Positions 1 through 6,767 of a stretch of DNA of 7,000 nt are shown here, in pieces. The notes under the pieces are model-generated. The model saw only the letters and a list, made by a program, of their open reading frames with translations. It was not told the DNA's origin and ran no database searches. Positions within the stretch are counted from its first letter, which is position 1, and every line of letters begins with the position of its first letter. Source of the DNA: Pseudomonadota bacterium. GTDB lineage: Bacteria > Pseudomonadota > Gammaproteobacteria > Burkholderiales > Rhodocyclaceae. A program made the position numbers and the translations under genes. The stretch spans positions 1 through 7,000 of the forward strand of contig JAJZPJ010000136.1 of the NCBI GenBank assembly GCA_021811225.1, given 5' to 3'.

Positions 1-1830
1 CGCGACGGTGGCAAGGGGCTCGACTCCTGGGTCGGCATCATGGACTTCACCTTCGTCGAGATCTTCTGCTTCGCCATTCTCGGCATCCGCTTCCGCTACG
101 CCCTGATTGCAGGAACGCTGCTGCTGCTGTCCTTCCTCTATGGACTGTGGTACGAGGGTATGCGGGACGTGTCCTACTGGATCTTCCATATCGTGAACAT
201 GTTCCTGCTGGCCGCCGGCATCGGCTGGTGGCGGGAATGGCTCATCCGGCAGGATTACGCGGCACGCACCGCGCTCGATGAAGCGCGCCGCGACGCCGAA
301 TCCCTGACACGGATCAAAAGCGAATTTCTCGCCAACATGAGCCACGAGATTCGCACGCCGTTAAACGGCGTGCTCGGGCTCGCACGGATCGGCTACCGCG
401 AGAACCGGGGGCGCAAAACGCAGGGCAGCTTCGAGCGGATCATCAGATCGGGCAGCTTGCTGCTGAAGATCGTCAATGACATTCTCGACTTCTCGAAGGT
501 CGAGGCCGACAAACTTCTGGTCGAAAGCGTGCCGCTGACGCTCGATCACGTCCTCGACGACGCGCTTGCGCCGGTCCTGGAACAGGCGCGCAGCAAGAAC
601 CTCGCGCTGAGCATCGACCGGGCGCCGAACCTGCCCAAGGCGTGCCTGGGCGACCCGCTGCGATTGACGCAGATTCTGATGAATCTGCTCTCGAATGCGA
701 TCAAATTCACGGAGCAAGGCGGCGTCGCCTTTAACGCCGGCCGCGAGGACGGCATGCTGGTTTTTCGTGTCAGCGACACCGGGGTCGGCATGACCGCCGA
801 GCAGATCGAGAAGATCTTCCTGCCTTTCCACCAAGCGGACTCATCCGCGACGCGGAAATTCGGCGGCACCGGCCTGGGCTTGTCTATCAGCCGACGCTTG
901 GCCGGCTTGCTGGGCGGTGAAATACGGGTCGAGAGCCGGCTCGGGCAAGGCAGTACCTTCGAGTTGCGGCTGCCTTGCATCGCAGTGCCTGCAAGCGCCG
1001 TCGCTCCGGAATTGGAACGCGCACCCGACGCCTGCGGCCCGCGCCTTTCCGGCCTAGTCGTCCTGGTGGCCGAGGACGTCGAGGTCAATCAGGTGATCCT
1101 CGCGGATCTGCTCGAAACCGAGGGCGCGCAGGTCGTCATGGTCGAGAATGGGCGCCAGGCGGTCGAGCGGGTGATCCAGGGCGGGCCGGACGCATTCGAC
1201 ATCGTGCTGATGGACATCCAGATGCGCGAAATGGACGGCCACGAGGCGACACGACGCATTCTCGAACACGATCCGGGCTTGCCCATCCTCGGCCAGACGG
1301 CGCACGTTCTGGCCGAAGAACGCGAAAAGAGCCTCGCGGCCGGTATGCGCGATCAAATCGGCAAACCGATCGACGCCGAAGAACTGGTGGCGAAGGTGCT
1401 GCGCCACTCGCGGCGCAGCCCCGCGGCGGCGGCCGCAGTGCCGTCGGCAGCATTGCGGCAGTCGAGCGTATCCGGCATCGACTGGACCGCCCTGGAAGCC
1501 GAACACAGCGACCGGCCGGCGCACATCGCCAAGCTCGTCTCATCGATCCTGAAGCACGATGCCGACACGCCTGAACGGCTGCGCGCCGCAGCCGCGGCGC
1601 GCGACATGGAGGAAATGAGCTTTCTCGCGCACGCCACCTACAACACGGCATTAGTGGCGAAAGCCCAGGGCTTGCAGACGCTGGCCAAACGGGCCGAAAA
1701 TGCGGCGCGCCAGGCGCTGCCAGACGCCGCCGAGCGCGTCATGGATCTGGCACTGGCAACCGAGCAGCTGATTGCCCAACTGATGTGCTACAGCAGCGTC
1801 TCAGCCGAGATGTCAGGGGAGGAAGCTTGA
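1..1830 (+). CDS. Membrane-bound hybrid sensor histidine kinase (5' end cut off by window)
   Basis: The reading frame is open from the first base of the window, so the gene very probably starts upstream; the first in-window Met is at base 40 and residues below are numbered from it. Residues about 5-65 contain hydrophobic membrane segments, including a GIRFRYALIAG stretch like the last helices of multi-TM sensor modules. A short linker leads to HisKA with the H-box SHEIRTPLNG (phospho-acceptor His102), then the HATPase_c domain: N-box around Asn219, G1 DTGVGM at 246-251, G2 GGTGLGL at 275-281. A receiver follows (about 339-456) with acidic residues Glu345/Asp346, phospho-acceptor Asp392, Thr420 and Lys442; the Pro usual four residues after the Asp is Arg396. 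The tail (about 480-585) resembles an HPt domain with His531, but the motif around it is degraded. The kinase should autophosphorylate at the inner membrane and pass phosphate by an internal relay to the adjacent response regulator. The signal is unknown. Confidence 0.93.
   Translation, partial: RDGGKGLDSWVGIMDFTFVEIFCFAILGIRFRYALIAGTLLLLSFLYGLWYEGMRDVSYWIFHIVNMFLLAAGIGWWREWLIRQDYAARTALDEARRDAESLTRIKSEFLANMSHEIRTPLNGVLGLARIGYRENRGRKTQGSFERIIRSGSLLLKIVNDILDFSKVEADKLLVESVPLTLDHVLDDALAPVLEQARSKNLALSIDRAPNLPKACLGDPLRLTQILMNLLSNAIKFTEQGGVAFNAGREDGMLVFRVSDTGVGMTAEQIEKIFLPFHQADSSATRKFGGTGLGLSISRRLAGLLGGEIRVESRLGQGSTFELRLPCIAVPASAVAPELERAPDACGPRLSGLVVLVAEDVEVNQVILADLLETEGAQVVMVENGRQAVERVIQGGPDAFDIVLMDIQMREMDGHEATRRILEHDPGLPILGQTAHVLAEEREKSLAAGMRDQIGKPIDAEELVAKVLRHSRRSPAAAAAVPSAALRQSSVSGIDWTALEAEHSDRPAHIAKLVSSILKHDADTPERLRAAAAARDMEEMSFLAHATYNTALVAKAQGLQTLAKRAENAARQALPDAAERVMDLALATEQLIAQLMCYSSVSAEMSGEEA
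1815..1829 (+). promoter_or_regulatory. Ribosome binding site and overlapping TTG start of the response regulator
   Basis: AGGGGAGG at 1815-1822 lies four bases before a TTG at 1827, which overlaps the kinase stop as TTGA. It sits too far downstream to serve the ATG at 1785, so it decides the start of the regulator gene. Spacing is slightly short, so the call is likely rather than certain. Confidence 0.65.
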
Positions 1831-2441
1831 AGATACTGATCGTCGACGACCACGCGATGTTCCGGGAGGGCTTCGCGTGGATACTCGGACGGCTCGGTCC
1901 CGACACGGAAATCGTCGAGGCCAGCAATATCGCCGAAGCCCTGGCTTGCGCCGCGGCCAATCACGTCGACCTGGCGATACTCGACCTTTATCTGCCCGGC
2001 TATCGCGGCCTCGATGCGCTGCGCGTGGTGCGCAACGAATTCCCCGATCTGCGCATCGTGCTGCTCTCGGGAACCGACGACAGCGCACTGATTCACGCGG
2101 GCCTGGCGGCAGGTGCGCGGGGATTCATCCACAAGTCGGCAAGAGGCGAAGCGGTGCTCGAAGCGGTGCGCGGCGTGCTGGCAGGCGGCACCTGCCTGGT
2201 CGCATCGACGCCGCTGCCCGAGTGCAGCGATCAGGCCGGGGTCGCGCAGCTGACGCAGCGCCAGCGCGAAATCCTGAAGCTCATTTGCGAGGGTATATCC
2301 TACAAGGAAGTCGCGCGTCGCCTGGCGATCAGCGACGCCACGGTGCGTAACCACGTCATGAAGATTTTCGAGCGGCTAGGCGTCCACTCGCGCACCGAGG
2401 CCGCATTGCTGGCCCAGCGTCACGGCCTGATCGCAGCGTGA
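1827..2441 (+). CDS. NarL/LuxR-family response regulator, partner of upstream hybrid kinase
   Basis: This is a 204-residue two-domain regulator, a normal length for the NarL/FixJ class. The receiver occupies about 1-118, with Asp7/Asp8, phospho-acceptor Asp53 in AILDLYLPG, Ser81 and Lys103. A linker leads to a LuxR-type helix-turn-helix at about 140-200 (LTQRQREILKLICEG, then an ISDATVRNHV recognition helix). It should bind DNA as a dimer when phosphorylated. I chose the TTG at 1827: it overlaps the kinase stop TGA at 1828-1830, follows a purine-rich AGGGGAGG at 1815-1822, and makes the protein begin directly at the first receiver strand (KILIVDDH). The alternative ATG at 1785 adds 14 residues inside the kinase frame with no receiver homology. 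The overlap indicates translational coupling with the kinase, its likely phosphodonor. Target genes cannot be read from the sequence. Confidence 0.93.
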   Translation: MKILIVDDHAMFREGFAWILGRLGPDTEIVEASNIAEALACAAANHVDLAILDLYLPGYRGLDALRVVRNEFPDLRIVLLSGTDDSALIHAGLAAGARGFIHKSARGEAVLEAVRGVLAGGTCLVASTPLPECSDQAGVAQLTQRQREILKLICEGISYKEVARRLAISDATVRNHVMKIFERLGVHSRTEAALLAQRHGLIAA

Positions 2442-2461
2442 ATTTCACCTTTCCGTCGAAC

Positions 2462-2485
2462 GGCTGGACAGCCGAGTGTCCAGCC
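2462..2485. terminator. Perfect 9-bp stem-loop between convergent regulator and tRNA genes
   Basis: GGCTGGACA (2462-2470) and TGTCCAGCC (2477-2485) are perfect inverted repeats around a six-base loop (GCCGAG). The structure lies 20 bases after the response regulator stop and about 40 bases beyond the 3' end of the oppositely oriented tRNA gene, where a bidirectional terminator would be expected. Neither strand has a clear U-tract after the stem, so it may be a weak or Rho-assisted terminator, or only an RNA-stabilising hairpin. Confidence 0.45.
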
Positions 2486-2524
2486 CGCGGCAGAAGCGCG
2501 AAAGACGCCAAGCTACTGAATATC

Positions 2525-2600
2525 TGGTGCCGGCAGCAAGAATCGAACTCGCGACCTTCTGATTACAAATCAGCTGCTCTACCAACTGAGCTATGCCGGC
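2525..2600 (-). tRNA. tRNA-Thr, anticodon UGU
   Basis: On the - strand the 76 bases fold as a standard cloverleaf. The acceptor stem is GCCGGCA paired with TGCCGGC (7 bp), the D-arm GCTC/GAGC with loop AGTTGGTA, and the anticodon loop TTTGTAA gives anticodon TGT (+ strand ACA at 2565-2567), reading threonine ACA codons. The T-arm is GCGAG/CTTGC with loop TTCGATT. Discriminator A and CCA are encoded (CCA is + strand 2525-2527). The anticodon stem has a G27-A43 mismatch at its outer end but four good pairs inside. The overall sequence is close to E. coli tRNA-Thr(UGU). It is a lone tRNA between two two-component systems and faces the upstream regulator. Confidence 0.97.
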
Positions 2601-2624
2601 CAGGGTGAGATAGCAGAAGGCGCG

Positions 2625-2630
2625 ATTATA
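2625..2630 (-). promoter_or_regulatory. -10 box of the tRNA-Thr promoter
   Basis: The - strand reads a consensus TATAAT here, about 25 bases upstream of the mature tRNA 5' end at 2600. Transcription would start near 2617-2618 and give a leader of about 17 bases for RNase P to remove. The bases just after the box (CGCGCC) form a GC-rich discriminator, typical of stringently controlled stable-RNA promoters. I see no good -35 hexamer at 16-18 bp spacing. Confidence 0.6.
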
Positions 2631-2652
2631 GCCGCGGGGCCGTGCTTTCCGC

Positions 2653-2658
2653 TACACT
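2653..2658 (+). promoter_or_regulatory. Possible -10 box for the kinase-regulator-cyclase operon
   Basis: TACACT matches TATAAT at four of six positions and lies 30 bases before the ATG at 2689, giving a leader of roughly 24 bases. No convincing -35 hexamer precedes it, so the call rests on position and partial match; an activator-dependent or other-sigma promoter is equally possible. It lies back to back with the tRNA promoter on the other strand. Confidence 0.3.
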
Positions 2659-2688
2659 CTAGAAGCTTCCGGAACACCCTCGCCAACA

Positions 2689-4236
2689 ATGGCCACCGCC
2701 GCCAAAGCAAAAGATTCCCCCCTTCGCCTGCTGCTCGTCGAAACCAGCGCAGCCGACGCCGACAGGCTGCTCTCGCGTTTCCTCGATGCCGGACGCGAGC
2801 CTCAGTCGCTGCGGGTCGCGAACGCCGACGAGCTGCGCGCAGCGCTCCCGGCCCAGGCCTGGGATGCCCTGCTGTGCCGGCACCGCCTGCCCGGACTGTC
2901 GGCGCTGGCGGCGCTGAAGCTGATGCAGGAAATGGGCTTCGACCTGCCCTTCATCGTCATAGCCAACAACATCGACGACAAGACCGCGGCGCGGGCGATG
3001 CGCGCCGGCGCCCACGACTGCTTCGCCCGCGACAGTCTGGAACGCCTGGTGCCGGCGGTCGAGCGCGAGATCCGGGACGCCCGCCATCGCGCCGACCACC
3101 GCGCCGCCCTGGAGATGCTGAGGGAGAGCGAGGCGCGCTTCCGCGCCCTGGCCTCCAATCTGCCGGGCATGGTTTTCCAGCTGCAGCGCAATCCGCAAGG
3201 CGGCCTGCGCTTCCTCTACGTCAGCGAAGGCTGCGACAAGCTGTTCGGCCTCAAGCAGCACGAGCTTCTGGCCAACCCCGGGCGCTTCCTCGATGCCATC
3301 GACGCCGCCGACCGCGTGACGCTGGAGCAGGCCATCGAGGAATCGGCCGCCTGCTTCTCGACGCTCAACTGGGAGGGCCGGATCCGCAGCCGCGCCCAGG
3401 CGAAGTGGATCAACCTGCGTTCGACCCCGCATCGTCTGGAGGCCGGCGGCATCCAGTGGCAGGGCATCGCCACCGACATCACGCGCAGCAAGGAGATCGA
3501 GCGCGAACTGCGGCGCTCGCGCGAACAGCTCTCGGAACTCTCCTTCCACCTGGAGAGCGCGAAGGAGGAGGAGCGCGAGCGCATCGCCCGCGACATCCAC
3601 GACGAGCTGGGCAGCACCCTGGTCGCCCTGAAGATCGAGACCGCGCTGCTCTCGGGCAAGCTGCCGGCATCCGCTTCGCCCGCCCCCGCCGGCCTGCGCG
3701 ACAAGGCGCAGGCTATCGAAGCGCTGATCGACCGCGCCATGAGCACCGCCAGTCGCGTCGCGCGCGAGTTGCGCCCGGGCATCCTCAAGGAGTTCGGTCT
3801 GCAGGCGGCGATCGAGTGCCAGGCCGAGGACTTCAACCAACGCACCGGCATCGTCTGCCGCGTGCATTGCGACGACGTCGGCATCGAGCCCGACGAGAAG
3901 ACCTCGCTGGCGCTGTTCCGGGTGCTCCAGGAAGCGCTCACCAACGTCGCCAAGCACGCCCACGCTTCGCTGGTAGTGGTCAGGCTGCGGCGCGAAAGAG
4001 GTAGAATCGCGCTGGAAATCCGCGACAACGGCCGCGGCATTTCCGAAGCGGACATCAACAAGCCGAAATCCTTCGGTCTGCGCGGCATCCGCGAACGCGT
4101 CAGCAGTCTGAACGGCGAATTCACCATCGGCCAAGCCGAGCAGGGCGGCAGCCATCTCGCCCTGCGCGTACCCGACGTCCGCCAGGCCGAGGTCGTGCCA
4201 CCCGCCGAGGAAGAGCCGCAGCGAAAACTGTTTTGA
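2689..4236 (+). CDS. Soluble NarX-type (HisKA_3) histidine kinase with pseudo-receiver and PAS domains
   Basis: The protein has 515 residues and no membrane segments, so it is probably cytoplasmic. Residues about 11-130 form a CheY-like domain that is degraded at key sites: Glu18 is followed by Thr19 in place of the second acid, the phospho-Asp position is Arg64 (LLCRHRLPG), and the conserved Lys position is Arg114. A PAS domain follows at about 145-268, ending in the typical ATDITRSKEIERE. After a helical linker comes HisKA_3 with RDIHDELGS (phospho-acceptor His304). HATPase_c carries the N-box around Asn419, DNGRG at 446-450 and FGLRGIRERV at 462-471. The kinase half looks active. It should phosphorylate the regulator encoded six bases downstream in response to a signal sensed through PAS, with the pseudo-receiver as a binding or modulating module (inference). 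The ATG at 2689 starts just before the receiver fold; no strong ribosome binding site precedes it. Confidence 0.93.
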   Translation: MATAAKAKDSPLRLLLVETSAADADRLLSRFLDAGREPQSLRVANADELRAALPAQAWDALLCRHRLPGLSALAALKLMQEMGFDLPFIVIANNIDDKTAARAMRAGAHDCFARDSLERLVPAVEREIRDARHRADHRAALEMLRESEARFRALASNLPGMVFQLQRNPQGGLRFLYVSEGCDKLFGLKQHELLANPGRFLDAIDAADRVTLEQAIEESAACFSTLNWEGRIRSRAQAKWINLRSTPHRLEAGGIQWQGIATDITRSKEIERELRRSREQLSELSFHLESAKEEERERIARDIHDELGSTLVALKIETALLSGKLPASASPAPAGLRDKAQAIEALIDRAMSTASRVARELRPGILKEFGLQAAIECQAEDFNQRTGIVCRVHCDDVGIEPDEKTSLALFRVLQEALTNVAKHAHASLVVVRLRRERGRIALEIRDNGRGISEADINKPKSFGLRGIRERVSSLNGEFTIGQAEQGGSHLALRVPDVRQAEVVPPAEEEPQRKLF

Positions 4237-4242
4237 TCCACG

Positions 4243-4884
4243 ATGAATGAAAAAATCCATGTACTGATCGCCGACGACCACGCCATCGTGCGCCAGGGTC
4301 TGCGGCAAATCCTGTCCGAGACCGAGGACCTGGTGGTTGCCGGCGAAGCCGACGACGGCGTCGATGCCATGCACCTGGCCAGGCAGCAGGAATGGGACGT
4401 GGTGCTGCTCGACGTCTCGATGCCCAACAGGAACGGCATCGACACCCTGAAGATGCTGAAGAAGGAGTTCCCGCGCCTGCCGGTGCTGATCCTCAGCATG
4501 CACCCGGAGGAACAGTACGCGGTGCGCGCGCTGAAGGCCGGCGCTTCTGGCTATCTGACCAAGCAGAGCGCGCCCGAACTCCTGGTCACCGCGATCCGTC
4601 AGGTGGCCGGCGGGCACAAGTACGTCAGCCCATCGCTGGCGATGAAGCTCGCCGACCTGATCGCCGAGGACAGCGACCGGCCGGCCCACGAGGCGCTCTC
4701 CGACCGCGAGTACCAGATTCTCTGCCTGATCGCCGCCGGCCGGACCCTGACCCAGATCGCCGAGGAACTCAACATCAGCGTCAAAACCGTCAGCGAATAC
4801 AGAAAACGCCTGTTGGACAAGATGCGCCTGGAGACCAACGCCGAGCTGATCCACTACGGCCTGAAGCGGGGTCTTGTGGAATAA
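4243..4884 (+). CDS. NarL/FixJ-family response regulator
   Basis: This 213-residue regulator has a full receiver at about 4-120: Asp11/Asp12, phospho-acceptor Asp57 in VVLLDVSMP, Ser85 and Lys107. The C-terminal LuxR-type helix-turn-helix spans about 148-208 (LSDREYQILCLIAAGRT, then recognition helix ISVKTVSEYRKRL). All phosphorylation residues are present, unlike the receiver-like domain of the kinase before it. It starts six bases after the kinase stop with no clear Shine-Dalgarno, so translation may be coupled. By family it should be the phospho-acceptor partner of that HisKA_3 kinase and a dimeric transcription factor. Its targets are not visible; the cyclase and sugar genes downstream are possible co-regulated genes only by position. 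Confidence 0.95.
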   Translation: MNEKIHVLIADDHAIVRQGLRQILSETEDLVVAGEADDGVDAMHLARQQEWDVVLLDVSMPNRNGIDTLKMLKKEFPRLPVLILSMHPEEQYAVRALKAGASGYLTKQSAPELLVTAIRQVAGGHKYVSPSLAMKLADLIAEDSDRPAHEALSDREYQILCLIAAGRTLTQIAEELNISVKTVSEYRKRLLDKMRLETNAELIHYGLKRGLVE

Positions 4885-4920
4885 TGCTGGCCTCGTCACC
4901 ACTCTACCGCCTCTGAGTTC

Positions 4921-6705
4921 ATGGCCGAGCTCGTCCAACCCGCAGAAATCGCCCGGGAAGTGCTGCGTCGCCTGGCGATGCAGCGCAAGCAGCCGACGCC
5001 CGAGAATTACCTCAAGCTCTACCACGAGATCGCCGGCACCACGGCGGCGGAGATATTCCCGGAAAAGGCTTTGAAAGCCCTGGCCGCCGCCCTGCCGCGG
5101 GCCACGGCCGAACAGACGCGCTTTGCGCGCAACCTCGACGCCGCGGTGGCCGAGAAGAGCTGGGACGGACTGAAGGCTTCGCTGCTGGCGCTGACCACCG
5201 CCGCGGGCGCGGAGCCGCCGCAGTGGTCGGCGTTGATCCACGAACTGGTGCAGCAACTGGAGCGCAGCCACGTCGGCCTGACGCCGGCCAAGAAGCGCGA
5301 GGTGCTCGATCACGTCCTGAAATCATCGAACGCGCCCGACCTGCTCTTCTCGCGCCTGCAATCGCTGCTGCGCTCCTGGTCCCAGGGCCTGACGGCGGAG
5401 ACGGAAGCCTCCATGGTGGGCGAAGGGGCAGTGGCAGTGACCGCGCCGGAAGCAGGCGCCAAGGCGGATGCGCCCGCCACCGCGCGGGCCAGCTCGGCGG
5501 AGACGCCGCTCGCCGGCGAATTGAGGGAACTGCTGGCGCAGGTGCTGGAGAACGGTCTCGGTCAGTTGCTGGCGGAGAGCCCCGCCATGGTGGAAGAGAC
5601 GGCCAGCCTGGCCGCCGCCGTCCGCGCCGCCCGCAGCAGCGATGACATCGCCCGCCTGGGTGGCCAGTTGAAGAAGTTCAGCTACCGCCTGAACTTCATC
5701 GCCGAGGACCAGACCGAACTGCGGACCGCCCTGCTGCACGTGCTCCACCTGTTGATCGAGAACATCGGCGAGCTGGCGATCGACGACCAGTATCTGCGGG
5801 GCCAGATCGCGGTCCTGCTCGATCTCACCCGGCAGCCGCTCAACCTGCGCCGACTGGACGACGTCGAGCGCCGGCTGAAGGACGTCATCTACAAACAGGG
5901 CGCACTGAAGAAGCATCTGCACGACGCCCAGGACCGCCTGAAGGCGATGCTCGCGAGTTTCGTCGATAGGCTCGTCGAATTCTCCGACACCACCAGCGGC
6001 TACCACGACAAGATCGAACTCTGCGTGCAGAAGATCAGCCAGGCGAGCGACATCTCCGAACTCTCCGAGGTGCTGGACGTGGTGATGCAGGAGACCCGCG
6101 CGATCCAATTGAACGCCCAGCGCTCGCGCGACGAGTTGCGCGAGATGCGCCGGCGCGTCGAGGAAACCGAGAAGGAGGTCGATCGCCTGCAGACCGAGCT
6201 GGCCGAGACCAGCGAGATGATCCGCATCGATCCGCTCACCGGCGCCCTGAACCGCAAGGGCATGGACGACGCGCTGGAACGCGAGGCGGCGCGCGCGGTA
6301 CGCCACGAGGCGATGCTGTGCGTGGGATTGCTCGACATCGACAACTTCAAGAAGTTGAACGACACCTACGGCCACCAGGTCGGCGACGAGGCCTTGAAGC
6401 ACCTGGCCACCGTCATCCGCGAGACCCTGCGCCCACAGGACACGCTGGCGCGCTACGGCGGCGAGGAATTCCTGATCCTGCTGCCCGACACCACGCTCGA
6501 CGCCGCGGTCCAGACCCTGACCCGGCTGCAGCGGGAACTGACGCGAAAATACTTTCTTCACGAGAACCAGAAAATGCTCATCACCTTCAGCGCCGGCGTC
6601 GCCGAACTCGCTCGGGAGGAAGCGGCCAGGGATGCGGTCAAGCGCGCCGACGCGGCGATGTACCTGGCCAAGCGCGCCGGCAAGAACCGCGTCGTGGCGG
6701 CATGA
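4921..6705 (+). CDS. Diguanylate cyclase (GGDEF domain) with large helical N-terminus
   Basis: The 594-residue protein ends in a complete GGDEF domain (about 432-592) that makes cyclic di-GMP from two GTP. DPLTGALNRKG at 437-447 opens the domain, Asp472 in LLDIDNFKKLND is a metal ligand, and the signature is GGEEF at 513-517. An RxxD inhibitory site (Arg504-Asp507) lies five residues before the signature, so feedback inhibition by product is expected. The first 430 residues are mostly alpha-helical with no membrane segment and no domain I recognise. They begin with a PTPENYLKLYHEI motif at 25-37, include an Ala/Glu/Thr-rich linker at about 158-200, and end in a likely coiled coil at about 397-432 that could dimerise the cyclase. 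The ATG at 4921 is 36 bases after the response regulator with no terminator between, so co-transcription with the two-component pair is likely. The ribosome binding site is weak. Confidence 0.94.
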   Translation: MAELVQPAEIAREVLRRLAMQRKQPTPENYLKLYHEIAGTTAAEIFPEKALKALAAALPRATAEQTRFARNLDAAVAEKSWDGLKASLLALTTAAGAEPPQWSALIHELVQQLERSHVGLTPAKKREVLDHVLKSSNAPDLLFSRLQSLLRSWSQGLTAETEASMVGEGAVAVTAPEAGAKADAPATARASSAETPLAGELRELLAQVLENGLGQLLAESPAMVEETASLAAAVRAARSSDDIARLGGQLKKFSYRLNFIAEDQTELRTALLHVLHLLIENIGELAIDDQYLRGQIAVLLDLTRQPLNLRRLDDVERRLKDVIYKQGALKKHLHDAQDRLKAMLASFVDRLVEFSDTTSGYHDKIELCVQKISQASDISELSEVLDVVMQETRAIQLNAQRSRDELREMRRRVEETEKEVDRLQTELAETSEMIRIDPLTGALNRKGMDDALEREAARAVRHEAMLCVGLLDIDNFKKLNDTYGHQVGDEALKHLATVIRETLRPQDTLARYGGEEFLILLPDTTLDAAVQTLTRLQRELTRKYFLHENQKMLITFSAGVAELAREEAARDAVKRADAAMYLAKRAGKNRVVAA

Positions 6706-6767
6706 GCCAATATCAGGGAGCGGGCGTCACCCGCGAACGACCGTCACCCCCGTCCTCGGGAAGGGAG
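6706..6767 (+). other. Short spacer between cyclase and rfbB with small repeats
   Basis: This stretch holds a 5-bp stem (GCGGG at 6720-6724, CCCGC at 6730-6734) and the octamer CGTCACCC twice, at 6725-6732 and 6742-6749. It then becomes a purine-rich run that probably serves as the rfbB ribosome binding site. It is open in the rfbB frame but its third-position composition is unlike the flanking genes, so I read it as a leader rather than coding sequence. Confidence 0.4.

Noticed and set aside
1785..1826. Upstream ATG start for the first response regulator
   Set aside because: The extra 14 residues lie wholly inside the kinase coding region, precede the receiver fold, and have no ribosome binding site as good as the one before the TTG at 1827.
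2438..2448. Small palindrome GTGAATTTCAC at the regulator stop codon
   Set aside because: Only five paired bases per arm around one central base, partly within coding sequence; too short to support an operator call.
2874..4004. 376-codon + strand frame inside the second kinase gene
   Set aside because: Its translation is dominated by Arg, Pro, Ala and Gly, the pattern of an out-of-frame reading of GC-rich coding DNA, and it overlaps a kinase with intact motifs.
4002..4007. TAGAAT, a good -10-like hexamer inside the second kinase gene
   Set aside because: No -35 hexamer lies at proper spacing and no gene starts until 240 bases later; chance match in coding sequence.
2659..5313. Very long open frame (884 codons) on the - strand antisense to the kinase, regulator and cyclase genes
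   Set aside because: It spans two intergenic gaps and three well-supported genes in the other direction. It has no recognisable domain, and its Gln/Leu/Val/Gly-rich composition is what GC-rich + strand genes produce in antisense.
5323..6561. 412-codon open frame on the - strand within the diguanylate cyclase gene
   Set aside because: It is antisense to a clear GGDEF protein, has no domain signature, and is explained by the same GC-codon shadow effect.
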